A stretch of 64,000 bases of DNA from Triglochin maritima (GCA_963682175.1 OY821786.1:32791501-32855500), one strand, 5' to 3'; shown: positions 1 to 10,837, numbered from the stretch's first letter. Notes: a model not told the origin generated them from the letters alone. Program-made: numbers and translations.

Positions 1-2635
1 TTATTTATTTCGTCTTTCGTTGGTGGTTGAGTTAGCTGTAGTGATATTACTCCTAACTGCACTAGCTCATACCTCCACCTTCGATAATGATGACACATCA
101 TCACTCCAACCTCTTATTGTCTAGAATTCCTATAAGAATTGCATCAAAACAACCCTCGGCTATTTTCTCCTTTGTCATCCATAAACAAGAACCTTATCTT
201 TAGTCCGGTTAAGGTACTTCAGAATATTCTTGACCGCAATCCTATGATTAGGACTTGCGTTGGATTGGTGACCTCTTGTCACGTTTAGAGCATACGAGAT
301 ATTGAGTCTTGTGCAAGTCATCGTGTACATGGTCCTTCCTTTTGTCGAAGCATAAGGGTTACCTTCATGTACTCCAAGTCTTTGTGTGATTGAGCACATT
401 GAGACTTCTTGAGTTGCACACCTATACTCTTACTTATTGGCATATTGTCCATATCGGAAGTTCACCCTTAACATTTCAAAGACCTTGTCAATGTATACCC
501 GTTGACTTAGACCAATGAGTCTATGAGATGTATCTCTTTATATCTTGATAATCAAGATGTTTTGAACTTCACTCACATCTTTTCATTGAACATACTGATT
601 TCAACGAAATTTCTCGTTTGCTAATGCAAAGGTATATGATCGCTCATGTGCAATATGTCATCGACATATAAGATCAGAAATACTACATGGCTCCCACTAA
701 TCTCCTTGTATCAACAAGGTTTTTCTTTACTTTGAATGAAGTGAATCTTCTTCATCTCTTCGTCAAAGCGTTTGTTCCAACTCCTCGATGCTTGCTTCAA
801 TCCATAAATGGATTCTCGAAACTTGCATTTCTTCTCGCTACTATTTGGATCATCAAAACCTTGAGGTTGTACCATGTACATATCCTCCTCCAAGTTCCTG
901 TTTAAGGAACGCCATTTTGATATCCATCTTCCATATCCCACAATTGTGAAATGCGGTAATAGTGAGCATAATCCGAATAGATTTTAATATGGCAACTTCT
1001 CAAAAATTCATCAAAGTCAATTTCTTGAATTTGAGTATAACTTTTGCTACAAGCCTTGCTTTGTAGGTTGTCAAGTTACTATCCATGTCTATCTTCCTCC
1101 TAAAAGCTCATTTATACCAAATGATATTTTCTCCTGAGGAAGGTAAATCAAGTTCCATACTTGATTGTCATATATGGATTCTATTTCGGATTTCATGGCC
1201 TTTAGCCAAAGTCTGGAGTCTTCCTTTTCCATTGCTTCTTGGAAGGTCGAGGGATCTTCGGTACCTAGTACCACGATCTTATGAAGTCCCACATACTTAT
1301 TGGGTTTCTTCCTTTCCCTCGTCGACCTATTCTTTTGGTTCTTCTCGTGTCTCTCGAACTTATTCCATAATTTCTTAAGGAATAGGTTCACGTTCAACTC
1401 TTGAACACACACTAGGTGGGGATGATTGAGATCCTCTCACAATTTCTTGCGATGGTCTCTCACTCATGCTCCCACTAACCAAATGAATCTCGGCTGGGCC
1501 TTCATGATTTTGAACGCAACATTCACATCATGATCTTGTAGAGTATCTTGAGTTTCCTCAAGCTTAACTCTACTCCCACTACTTTTCTCTCTTTTCCAGA
1601 AATTCTAGAAAAACCATATATCTCTCTACAATCTTTCGATTGGAGGTGATATACCAAAAGTAGCATCCTCTTGTCTCACGAGGACAACCTATAAAGAAGC
1701 ACTTATCCGCTTTTGGTTGAAGCTTGGTTGACATCAATTTCTTGATGGATACCTCACAACCCCAAATCTTGAGAAAGTCGAGCTTAGGTGTCTTTCAACT
1801 CCATAGCTCACAAGACATTTTCTCCACGAATTTGGATGGAACATTATTTAGTGAGTTTGTCATTATTTGTAGTGCATAATTCCAAAAGTAAATAGGCAAT
1901 TTAGATTGACTTATTATTGATCGAACCATGTCGAGCAATATCATGTTCCTACTTTAGGAATAAGTCAAATTAGGTATCCTAAGCACTCACCCCTACGAAC
2001 CTTTCATAGAGACTCGATATTCTTGTTGAGTCGGTTCACTACTTCATCCTCGAATTCCTTGAACTTGTCAAAGAATTCACTTTTGCTTCCCATTAGACAA
2101 ATATAGCCATAATGACCATAGTTGTCCGTGAACAAAATGAAGTACCTTAAACGTCCCTTGCACTTGTACTTATCGGACCACATACATTAGAATGTATCAT
2201 ATCCAATTAGTTATTCGTTTTCGTTCCTTTCTTCTTGAAAGGTCTCTTGGTCATTTATTTGATCAATCTGATAGTGCTACAAGATTGTATCATCTACGTG
2301 AGTTATCTTAGTTCCTTTTGTTATTGTTTGTTTGAGTTTATTTATTATTTATTTCAAGCAAATAGAAATCATTCTATGCGAATGTATTTGCATAGAAAAT
2401 TCCATTCTTTGATATAGACAAGCAAGAATTAAAAATATATATTAAGTTATCCATATCCAAAACATGATACAGAATAGATCTTGCTAATCGAAGGTACATA
2501 ACAAACATTCTTCAAAGCATAAATTTAAATCACTAGACTATTGAAGTTCCATAAAATTTTGTACAATCGCAGCGATGCTTGTACTATTTCCAATCTTCAA
2601 TATCATCTCGTTCTTCACGAGTTCCTTCCTATCCT
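1..2635 (-). pseudogene. Ty1/copia pol remnants (integrase, reverse transcriptase, RNase H), element 1
   Basis: Read on the minus strand this stretch holds decayed pol of the same element whose gag lies at 2636-3607. In order from the right: integrase-like text near 2040-2100 (KSEFFDKFKEFEDEV), the integrase-RT linker at 1089-1412 (STFQEAMEKEDSRLWLKAM), the RT core at 711-941 (ESIYGLKQASRSWNKRFDE) and the RNase H-side segment at 175-399 (ISYALNVTRGHQSN, NILKYLNRTKDKVLVYG). These are standard copia landmarks in the correct order. Frames change repeatedly and many stops intervene, so no polyprotein can be made. The element runs off the left edge, so its 3' LTR is not visible. Confidence 0.88.
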
Positions 2636-3607
2636 TCAACAGCTGCACATCAAAATTATGTGAGCATAAGATGCAGTAACCATTACCAAATCAAGGACAG
2701 AGGTGATTAAATTTATCTCAATAACAAACATACCTATGGCGTTTCTCGGGCGCCTACGTTCAATCATCCCATTTTCAAGGTCTTCCTTGTATTTGGGGCA
2801 ATTAGGTCGGATGTGTCCCTTTTCACCGCAGTGAAAGCACTCCGTGTTAGGAGTTGGAGATTTCAAAGATTTCCCCCTTGAGGCACTCCTTTGAGCACCT
2901 CCTACTCCCTTGCTCTCGATTGACGTATCTTTGGTAAATTTGACTTTACCTTTGTTGATCTTTTTGCTATTCTCATGGACGGCTAGGACGTGATTGTCCT
3001 GACCCTTGCCCATGTCAACTTCTGCCGTTTTGAGAGCGTTGTGAAGCTCCTCAAGACTCACCCCTTTTTCACGCACATGATAGTGCATCACAAGGTCCTT
3101 GAAGGACGGGGCTAGAGAGCCAAGAATCAGATCTTCGGCAATGTCATTGGGCATTGGAGAAGAGAGCTTCGACAATTTCTCAAGGTATCCTTGCATCGTG
3201 AGAAAATGCATGGACACCGATGTTCCCTCCGCCATATGGCACCTTGTGAGTGCGATGGTTGTCTTATAGCGCTCCTTCCGGGCACTATCTATGAACATCT
3301 TTGTTAAAGCTTCCATGGTCTTCTTGGGTTTTGAATCCAAGTATTTCGCTTGAAGTGAGTCACCTATGGATGCCAACATTAGACCGTGAACTTGGTTCTC
3401 TTGGTCTTCCCACTTGGCTATCGCCTCTTTCTCATTATCGGTTGTCATCTCATTCAATTTTCGGATTTCACCATCCAAAATATGAGATAGTTTTTCAAAC
3501 CTCAACACGATATTAAGATTGAGTTGCCATTTCATGAAGTTTGAGCCATCATTTTGCAAAGGATTCTTTTCGATCATAGATTGCATAATAGGTTGGATAT
3601 TAGACAT
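2636..3607 (-). CDS. Ty1/copia Gag protein, element 1
   Basis: About 323 residues of capsid/nucleocapsid protein, which in these elements packages the transposon RNA into cytoplasmic particles. The first in-frame ATG is at 3643, but the usual family start (MSNIQPIMQSM) matches 3607, so I chose that one. The central part has the UBN2-type gag fold seen in copia elements (WEDQENQVHGLMLASIGDSL; later GYLEKLSKL). A CCHC zinc knuckle follows near the C-terminus (CFHCGEKGHIRPNC). Beyond the knuckle the reading frame drifts into non-family sequence and stops, so gag is separated from the decayed pol by a frameshift. The frame itself is intact, but the element as a whole is dead. Confidence 0.85.
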   Translation of the reverse strand: MSNIQPIMQSMIEKNPLQNDGSNFMKWQLNLNIVLRFEKLSHILDGEIRKLNEMTTDNEKEAIAKWEDQENQVHGLMLASIGDSLQAKYLDSKPKKTMEALTKMFIDSARKERYKTTIALTRCHMAEGTSVSMHFLTMQGYLEKLSKLSSPMPNDIAEDLILGSLAPSFKDLVMHYHVREKGVSLEELHNALKTAEVDMGKGQDNHVLAVHENSKKINKGKVKFTKDTSIESKGVGGAQRSASRGKSLKSPTPNTECFHCGEKGHIRPNCPKYKEDLENGMIERRRPRNAIGMFVIEINLITSVLDLVMVTASYAHIILMCSC

Positions 3608-5106
3608 TTCTACAAAATAAATTATACAGGATTTTAATGTCAATTTTATGTTTTAATACACATGCATACATATATCAAATATAAATGCAAATGTTGCAAA
3701 TAAAAATCTTGCCCATAAATGCAACAATCCAAGATCCCATCAATTGTAATATAGACTAGCTAAGGGCTATCGAATACATTACAATATCAAGGTAAGAAAA
3801 CTTTTTTCTAATCACAACCTTTTTGAATTTTAGCAACATTTAGCATCTTCAAACTCTTGTGACTCTTGTCGTTTTAATTATGAGGGAATACGACCTATCC
3901 TCGTAAGAAAAACTTTTTCCCAAAACCGAGCGAGGGCTCTAGGTAATGTTAAGAAAACTTATTTTCATTTGATACGAGATACGTTTATCCATTGTATTCA
4001 CAACTAAACACACTCGGGGTTCACTAGGGTGAAACACACCTCATACATTCAATTGTGGCACAACAACAGACAACCATTATATCTCCCACTATTCCCAAAG
4101 ATAGAGGGAGTTATCTCCCGCTAAGGGCGAGCAGAGTATCCCTCGATCAATGGCTGCTGGTGGATGAAATAAGAGGGAAATTATTCTTAATTTTTATTGG
4201 ACAATTTCATATTTTTACATGTGATTTGGAATTTTAGGTTATCACGCATATTAATATTCATACACATCCTAACATTCACACATTCATCACATGCATAGCA
4301 GAAATTAAAAAACAGAAATTAAACATTCACACAATCCACATCATGTGAGTTTATATGTTCCCTTCGATCCTTGATCCTCGATCCCCGATCCTCGATCCTC
4401 GATCGATGCTTTACAGCGGCGACTTCCTCTTGCACCGGAGATGTAGATTTTACAGAAAATAAACATGCTCCTCACATTCGATAAAAAATCGACTAGTGCA
4501 AGTCCTATGTAAAAACCTCTCATATGCATATGCAATTTATCTAAAAGATGAAAATAGAGAATTTGGCTTTTACATACATAAGCCCCTGTATTATAACAAT
4601 TATAAACATTCATAGCTTCTGATTTGGAACATACAAACTCACAATTCCTGCAAAACAACTCGAGCATCCATGCACGCAATATTGCTATAAACTATCCATC
4701 CTAGTTTGTCAAGCATCTAGAATGTCAAACAATTCTTTGAAAAAACGTTTTGAAATCCATTAAAAACATTTTTCATGCATCCATAGTTCACAAATTAATT
4801 ATGAACCGTTATCCATCCAATTTCCAATGGAAAGATGAATCGCAGTTTTTCGGTTTTGTTGATTCTCTTACAAAATAATCATTTATACTTAAAACGAAAT
4901 TATTGCAAGTGAGACTTATGTCTAAATCAAAATTCTAATAATTACATGTCATGTTTTAAACATTCAAAACATTAAAACAAATTATTATAAAGAATTATTT
5001 CAACAAACATTTAAAGACCGAAAAACCGGTAAAACGAATTGTTTAAATCCTAGATGGTAAACTAAATTTGTTTACAACCATAAATCATAAGAAAATTGAA
5101 CCCTAA
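3608..5106 (-). other. 5' leader of copia element 1 (non-coding)
   Basis: This 1.5-kb stretch lies between the primer-binding site and gag. It is AT-rich and stop-filled on both strands, and I see no gene in it. It contains the short tandem repeat at 4364-4408. Confidence 0.6.
4364..4408. repeat. Short tandem repeat, unit about 7 bp (gatcctc)
   Basis: About six imperfect copies of tcgatcc/tgatcct in a row within the copia leader. The unit contains the palindrome GATC or CGATCG, and the run ends in cgatcgatg. It looks like a simple microsatellite expansion. Confidence 0.7.
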
Positions 5107-5119
5107 GCTCTGATACCAC
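5107..5119 (-). other. Primer-binding site (tRNA-iMet type) of copia element 1
   Basis: Read on the minus strand it is gtggtatcagagc, next to the LTR end CCTACA. This is the usual plant LTR-element primer site complementary to the 3' end of initiator tRNA-Met. It sets the orientation of element 1 as minus. Confidence 0.85.
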
Positions 5120-5438
5120 TGTAGGATTTCATGTTTAATTGTACATATTTATTTTCGAAATTTTTATGCACAATAAGGATTAATTTATAATTTTCTATGA
5201 TTTATTTCATGCATGCATCAATTTGTTTCAATATCTAGTTTCAAAACTTTATTAAAACAAATTTGGACTCCGAAATTCATACCTAGAAGTTCTCTAAGAC
5301 TTCTTGAAGATTCGGAGACGTTGGGGGTGCTCCTCGCTGCGCCGGATGCCTCCGACATTTCACCAAACTCTAAACAAGATTGGAGAGAGACGAGCTAGCC
5401 TCTCGATCTCCAATAGGGTTTAGAATCTAATTACTAAC
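5120..5438 (-). mobile_element. 5' LTR of copia element 1, first part
   Basis: The LTR begins on the plus strand as TGTAGGATTT directly next to the primer-binding site. It is cut at 5438 by the insertion of element 2 and resumes at 10843 after the duplicated target site ctaac. The joined LTR would be about 1.63 kb. A divergent relative of it lies at 48785-50690 and shares blocks such as aaactctaaacaagatt. Confidence 0.8.
5434..5438 (+). repeat. Target-site duplication ctaac, left copy (element 2)
   Basis: The five bases ctaac directly precede the left LTR of element 2 and are repeated at 10838-10842 directly after its right LTR. This is the 5-bp duplication expected from an LTR-retrotransposon integrase. 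Confidence 0.93.
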
Positions 5439-5806
5439 TGTTGGCTTTTTGGCCTTAATCTTATGTTTTGATGATTTAATCAACCGAATCTTAATTAGAG
5501 TAGCACACACTATGCATTGCATATATATTGTATTGTGCTAACCTCTACAGGTGATCAAGACTCAAGAAACAAGGAAATGAAGTCAAGACATGTAATTAAA
5601 GCTAAATCGAAGACATGTAATCTTAATTTCTTTTGAGTCTTAGGAACAAAGTGTATTTGAGCATACTTGATCTAAAATCAACTTAATCACACACTAGGTT
5701 CCCTATAGAAGTCACACACAAAATTTCACATAATTTGGACTTCAATAGATCACCCAAACTTAGACCGGAAAACACCAAACCTGAACTGCAAAAGTCTGCC
5801 CACATT

Positions 5807-6331
5807 CGGTCGACCGCAACATACCGTTCGGTCGACCGAATGATCAAATCTTTTGTTTGTGTTTTCACTGCCCTTATTCGGTCGACCGTGTTTTACCTTT
5901 CGGTCGACCGTCAGATCATATTTTCTCGACCGTTACTTTTGTCGTATATACCCAACGGTCGTATTCGTATTAAACCAAAAATACCCCAAATGTATTTCAT
6001 GTATCGGTCGACCGAGGACCACGATCGGTCGACCGTTGGTTCATCTCTTGACAAATCCAAAGTGCCTGTCCATAATCGGTCGACCGCCAAAACCAGTTTC
6101 GGTCGACCGTTTAACCTTGTCAAAATCCCCTGCTATCGGTCAACACAATTTCGTTCGACCGATCCATTTTTTCCCTCTACCGAAACGCTTGGTCGGTCGA
6201 CCGGTAATCTTGTTCGGTCGACCGTTTTCTTAATTGACTTAAGTGTTCAGTCGACCGATTCATATTTCGGTCGACCGTATCCCTATCGAACCCAAGCGTT
6301 CGGTCGACCGTTGCACCTTTTCGGTCGACCG
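5807..6331. repeat. Array of eight paired palindromes CGGTCGACCG (left LTR)
   Basis: Thirteen perfect copies of the 10-bp palindrome plus three decayed ones. Starts: 5807 and 5829, 5879 and 5901, 6005 and 6026, 6077 and 6100, 6137 and 6152 (both decayed), 6194 and 6215, 6248 (decayed) and 6268, 6301 and 6322. Within a pair the starts are 20-23 bp apart, except 15 in the decayed pair. Pairs are separated by about 30-105 bp of unrelated sequence. The array lies about 100-620 bp upstream of the TATA box. Confidence 0.97.
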
Positions 6332-6426
6332 TTTCTGGATAGATTTGCAGCCCGATTTTCTGCTTTGTGTTCTTTGCACAATATCCAACCAAATCTTGTC
6401 CCAACGGATCTATTCTCTCTAATGCT

Positions 6427-6435
6427 TATAAATAG
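6427..6435 (+). promoter_or_regulatory. TATA box of element 2 LTR promoter
   Basis: tataaatag, a strong plant TATA match, followed about 30 bp later by cactctcccacta-like leader sequence. It is repeated in the right LTR at 10285-10293. Confidence 0.75.
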
Positions 6436-6981
6436 AGTTGTAAAACACATTTTAACACAACTCTCCCACTACAAACTTGCCTCAAACATTAGAGAGAAAT
6501 CAAAACACTCAAAGCTTCAAACCTCACACACTTAGTGATCAATTCCTTCATCCTACTCAAGTGTGCTCAAAGTTTAGAGAGTGTTGTTCCACTCAAGGTT
6601 ACAATTGTTGTCAAAGAAAGTAAAGGCTCCGGTGAAAGCCCGAAGCATCCTTCTCGGATTGTGAGAAGAAGATTCCAAGCTCGGCGAGGGTTGTTCGCGA
6701 GTTTGACGGTTGTAAGGCGTTGTCTCCCGGCCCGGAACGGGGAGCGGATAGTGAAGTCGTAGGCGGAGCTCGGTGATCCGAGCGGAGCTTGCAAGAGAGG
6801 ATTAGGACCCGGGTGGGGTGCCGAACCTCTATAAAAATCGACCCGACTTCTTGTGGTTTGCATATTTCCTACTCTTGCTTGTTTTGTTTTAAATTTCCGC
6901 TGAGCATATCGATTGCTTAAACAAGTAGGTGATTAGATTAAAAAGTGATTAGTGGACCCATAACCCACACGATCCTACATT

Positions 6982-6994
6982 TGGTATCAGAGCC
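6982..6994 (+). other. Primer-binding site of element 2 (tRNA-iMet)
   Basis: tggtatcagagcc, two bases after the LTR end, complementary to the initiator tRNA-Met 3' end. It fixes the element orientation as plus. Confidence 0.92.
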
Positions 6995-7031
6995 TTGTTA
7001 GCTAAATTCTATACTTAATCATATTTTTAGC

Positions 7032-8675
7032 ATGGCTAGCACATCTAATCATGTAGAAGGATTATGCACCACTAGACCTCCTTTGCTTAATGGGTCAAAT
7101 TATGATTATTGGAAGAATAGGATGAAGATTTTCCTAATTTCTAATGACCTTAAGTATTGGATGTTTCTACAAAATCCATACACACCACCAAGTGAAGATG
7201 AATTAGATTCACTCACTAGGCCCAAAATGAAAGAAATTGAGATGAACTCAAAAATCATGAACATTCTATATTGTGGGCTAAATGAGGGTGAATATAATAG
7301 GATTAGAGGGTGTGTTAGTGCACATGAGATATGGCATAGACTTCAAATGCACCATGAGGGGGATAGTAAAACTAAGGAAACACGCATTAGTCTCCTCATG
7401 CATAAATATGAGATTTTTTCTATGCAAATCGGTGAAAACATAAGCGAAATGAACACTCGCTTCTCCGATATCACTAACTCTCTTTTGGTTCTTGGAAGAA
7501 AAATCAATGAAGGAGAGATGACAAGGAAGTTCCTCCGGTCACTTAGCATCGATTGGGAAGATAAGGTCGTCGCAATTGAAGAGGCGCATGATCTCTCTAA
7601 ATTAAAGATAGAGGAGCTCATTGGAAACTTGATGGCTTATGAACTTCAAATCAACCATCGGAAGGAGAAGGAAGCCACCAAGAACAAATTCACCTTGGGA
7701 TTACATGCAAATATTGACCAACCAAGGAGGAGTGTAGAAGATGAGGACATTGAAGTCCTAGCAAAAGACTTCTTCAAATACCTCAAGAAGGACAAAGAAG
7801 AAAAGAATAAAAGAAGAGGTAGAAGAAGTGAGAAAAGAGAAAAAGAAAAAGAGAGGGAGGAGAGTGGAAATGAGAGAAGAGAAGGGGAGAAGAAAAAGGA
7901 GAGAAGGGAGAGGAGAAAAGAAAAGGAGAAGAGCAAGAGAAAAGAAAGGAAGGAGGAAGCACACAAGGCTACATGGGATGATTCTTCATCACCATCTTCA
8001 TCGTCGTCTTCCTTGCAAAGTAGAAGAGAAGTGGCTCACTCATGCTTCATGGCTATTGAAGATCAAAGTGAGGTAGATTCTAACTCTTGTTCTAGTAATT
8101 CATGCTCAACTAAGTCATATTATAGTAATAGCTCACATTCTAGTGTTAATGAAGAAACTTATACACATGATGAGCTTCAAAATGCATTTCATGACTTAGT
8201 TAAACAATATGAGATCATTTGTGATAAAAACAAAAATGCTAGAAAGTTAATCAAAGATCTCCAAAGCCAAATTGAAACATGCATGAATGAGAAGAATGAG
8301 GTGATTGCTAAATTTGAAAAGAATGCATCAAATCTTGAAAAATTAAGAGCAACACCTATAGATTGTGATCAACTAAATCTTCAAGCCTCTAACTTGCAAT
8401 TAAGAAAAGATTTAGAAAGATTCACTAATGGAACTCATATGCTTAACATGCTATTAGGTAGTCAAAGGCAATCTTTGCAAAAACATGGTTTAGGTTACGA
8501 TTTTAAATTGAAAAACCATATATCTCACACTACTCTAAATGGTAAGCATATGTTCATTAACCATAGTTCCTCAAGTGTGTGGGCACCCAAAACCAAAATG
8601 GTTTGGATCCCAAAAGCTAATGTTCAAGGACCCAAAGTTGTTTGGGTACCCAAACCTACTATTGTAGGAGCTTGA
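7032..8675 (+). CDS. Copia-type Gag (DUF4219/UBN2) protein without nucleocapsid knuckle
   Basis: A 547-residue frame and the only gene of element 2. Residues about 17-35 match the DUF4219 start of plant copia gag (LLNGSNYDYWKNRMKIFL). Residues about 60-210 are the UBN2 gag region (ISLLMHKYEIFSMQIGENIS, KFLRSLSIDWEDKVVAIEEA). Residues about 255-310 are an extreme Lys/Glu/Arg run, then a poly-Ser stretch. Residues 380-450 look like coiled coil. The C-terminus has the repeated W-[VI]-P-K signature (KMVWIPKANV, KVVWVPKP) that precedes the protease in full elements. The CCHC zinc knuckle expected before it is absent and the frame ends where protease should begin, so capsid is kept while nucleocapsid and enzymes are gone. 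Confidence 0.9.
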   Translation: MASTSNHVEGLCTTRPPLLNGSNYDYWKNRMKIFLISNDLKYWMFLQNPYTPPSEDELDSLTRPKMKEIEMNSKIMNILYCGLNEGEYNRIRGCVSAHEIWHRLQMHHEGDSKTKETRISLLMHKYEIFSMQIGENISEMNTRFSDITNSLLVLGRKINEGEMTRKFLRSLSIDWEDKVVAIEEAHDLSKLKIEELIGNLMAYELQINHRKEKEATKNKFTLGLHANIDQPRRSVEDEDIEVLAKDFFKYLKKDKEEKNKRRGRRSEKREKEKEREESGNERREGEKKKERRERRKEKEKSKRKERKEEAHKATWDDSSSPSSSSSSLQSRREVAHSCFMAIEDQSEVDSNSCSSNSCSTKSYYSNSSHSSVNEETYTHDELQNAFHDLVKQYEIICDKNKNARKLIKDLQSQIETCMNEKNEVIAKFEKNASNLEKLRATPIDCDQLNLQASNLQLRKDLERFTNGTHMLNMLLGSQRQSLQKHGLGYDFKLKNHISHTTLNGKHMFINHSSSSVWAPKTKMVWIPKANVQGPKVVWVPKPTIVGA

Positions 8676-9296
8676 GGAGGAGATTGGTGGTGACCGGGTG
8701 AGCTCAAGAGTCAAATTCAAATCCGGTTGCATCACCAAATGAGATTGGAGCTAAATTCGAATTCAACATTGGTATAAATTCTTATCTATTCAATTCATGT
8801 TAAATTAGCTCTAATCTAGCTTCATATGCTTAATTGACATATCATATAGTTCAATTCATTGAAAATCATATACCCTATTCATTGCAAATCATTTATCACA
8901 TCCATTGATTCTAAATGTCAAATTTTAAATGGATGTTAGAATAAGGCTTAAGTTGAAACTTAAATGAACTTAACTTTCATCATACTCATTGTTTCCATTT
9001 AGCCTTATTGATAGGGGGAGCTTAAATGATATATCTTTTATGAGAGTAATGAAGTGCTAAATTTAGGGGGAGCAACTTCATTACAAGACATCCAAATTCT
9101 TTGCTTAAAGTCATATTTATTGTTGTTTTTGATGGATGTCAAAGGGGGAGAGATAATTAAGGGGGTAACTTGAAAAACTTGATAAAAATGGAACAAAAAC
9201 TATGCACATCCATAGGGGGAGCATCTATATGCATAGTTTACATATACAATTTTCAAGTATTAAGATATCGGTTGCCATCATCAAAAAGGGGGAGAT
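8676..9296 (+). other. 3' internal non-coding region and polypurine tract of element 2
   Basis: No gene. The tract aaaaagggggagatt (about 9283-9297) abuts the right LTR and is the polypurine primer for plus-strand DNA. At least four further purine runs of the same type occur upstream: agggggag near 9013, 9065, 9143 and 9213, with gggggt at 9161. Confidence 0.85.
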
Positions 9297-10837
9297 TGTT
9301 GGCTTTTTGGCCTTAATCTTATGTTTTGATGATTTAATCAACCGAATCTTAATTAGAGTAGCACACACTATGCATTGCATATATATTGTATTGTGCTAAC
9401 CTCTACAGGTGATCAAGACTCAAGAAACAAGGAAATGAAGTCAAGACATGTAATTAAAGCTAAATCGAAGACATGTAATCTTAATTTCTTTTGAGTCTTA
9501 GGAACAAAGTGTATTTGAGCATACTTGATCTAAAATCAACTTAATCACACACTAGGTTCCCTATAGAAGTCACACACAAAATTTCACATAATTTGGACTT
9601 CAATAGATCACCCAAACTTAGACCGGAAAACACCAAACCTGAACTGCAAAAGTCTGCCCACATTCGGTCGACCGCAACATACCGTTCGGTCGACCGAATG
9701 ATCAAATCTTTTGTTTGTGTTTTCACTGCCCTTATTCGGTCGACCGTGTTTTACCTTTCGGTCGACCGTCAGATCATATTTTCTCGACCGTTACTTTTGT
9801 CGTATATACCCAACGGTCGTATTCGTATTAAACCAAAAATACCCCAAATGTATTTCATGTATCGGTCGACCGAGGACCACGATCGGTCGACCGTTGGTTC
9901 ATCTCTTGACAAACCCAAAGTGCCTGTCCATAATCGGTCGACCGCCAAAACCAGTTTCGGTCGACCGTTTAACCTTGTCAAAATCCCCTGCTATCGGTCA
10001 ACACAATTTCGTTCGACCGATCCATTTTTTCCCTCTACCGAAACGCTTGGTCGGTCGACCGGTAATCTTGTTCGGTCGACCGTTTTCTTAATTGACTTAA
10101 GTGTTCAGTCGACCGATTCATATTTCGGTCGACCGTATCCCTATCGAACCCAAGCGTTCGGTCGACCGTTGCACCTTTTCGGTCGACCGTTTCTGGATAG
10201 ATTTGCAGCCCGATTTTCTGCTTTGTGTTCTTTGCACAATATCCAACCAAATCTTGTCCCAACGGATCTATTCTCTCTAATGCTTATAAATAGAGTTGTA
10301 AAACACATTTTAACACAACTCTCCCACTACAAACTTGCCCCAAACATTAGAGAGAAATCAAAACACTCAAAGCTTCAAACCTCACACACTTAGTGATCAA
10401 TTCCTTCATCCTACTCAAGTGTGCTCAAAGTTTAGAGAGTGTTGTTCCACTCAAGGTTACAATTGTTGTCAAAGAAAGTAAAGGCTCCGGTGAAAGCCCG
10501 AAGCATCCTTCTCGGATTGTGAGAAGAAGATTCCAAGCTCGGCGAGGGTTGTTCGCGAGTTTGACGGTTGTAAGGCGTTGTCTCCCGGCCCGGAACGGGG
10601 AGCGGATAGTGAAGTCGTAGGCGGAGCTCGGTGATCCGAGCGGAGCTTGCAAGAGAGGATTAGGACCCGGGTGGGGTGCCGAACCTCTATAAAAATCGAC
10701 CCGACTTCTTGTGGTTTGCATATTTCCTACTCTTGCTTGTTTTGTTTTAAATTTCCGCTGCGCATATCGATTGCTTAAACAAGTAGGTGATTAGATTAAA
10801 AAGTGATTAGTGGACCCATAACCCACACGATCCTACA
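9297..10837 (+). repeat. Right (3') LTR of element 2
   Basis: Collinear with 5439-6979 at a constant offset of 3858 with no indel, and only three substitutions seen. It carries the same palindrome array at 9665-10189 and TATA box at 10285-10293. Confidence 0.95.

Larger units (their letters stand above)
5439..6979 (+). repeat. Left (5') LTR of element 2
   Basis: Starts tgttggcttt and ends gatcctaca. It holds the palindrome array (5807-6331), then a TATA box at 6427, so the array lies in the U3 region upstream of the presumed transcript start. The later part (6440-6980) would be R/U5. The 266-codon frame across this LTR is an artefact of the repeated palindrome (it reads as recurring RST and GRP tripeptides), not a gene. 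Confidence 0.95.
5439..10837 (+). mobile_element. Young, non-autonomous copia-type retrotransposon (element 2)
   Basis: A complete 5399-bp insertion: two 1541-bp LTRs (5439-6979 and 9297-10837), tRNA-iMet primer site, one gag gene, purine tract and TSD ctaac. There is no protease, integrase, reverse transcriptase or RNase H anywhere in the 2.3-kb interior, so it must borrow pol from a relative. Side-by-side reading found three LTR differences: 6056 t against 9914 c, 6486 t against 10344 c, and 6903 a against 10761 c. That is about 0.2% divergence and means a recent insertion. It sits in the LTR of copia element 1. Confidence 0.95.

Noticed and set aside
5807..6331. CRISPR-like array of repeats and spacers
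   Set aside because: The repeat is only 10 bp and palindromic, spacers vary widely, no cas genes exist, and the context is a plant retrotransposon LTR.
5735..6535. 266-codon open frame in the LTR of element 2 (and its twin at 9593-10393)
   Set aside because: Translation is dominated by RST and GRP repeats caused by the GGTCGACCG palindrome. It spans U3 and the TATA box and is identical in both LTRs. Not a protein gene.
7646..7966. Minus-strand Ser/Phe/Leu-rich frames opposite the element 2 gag
   Set aside because: Mirror of the purine-rich Lys/Glu/Arg block on the coding strand.
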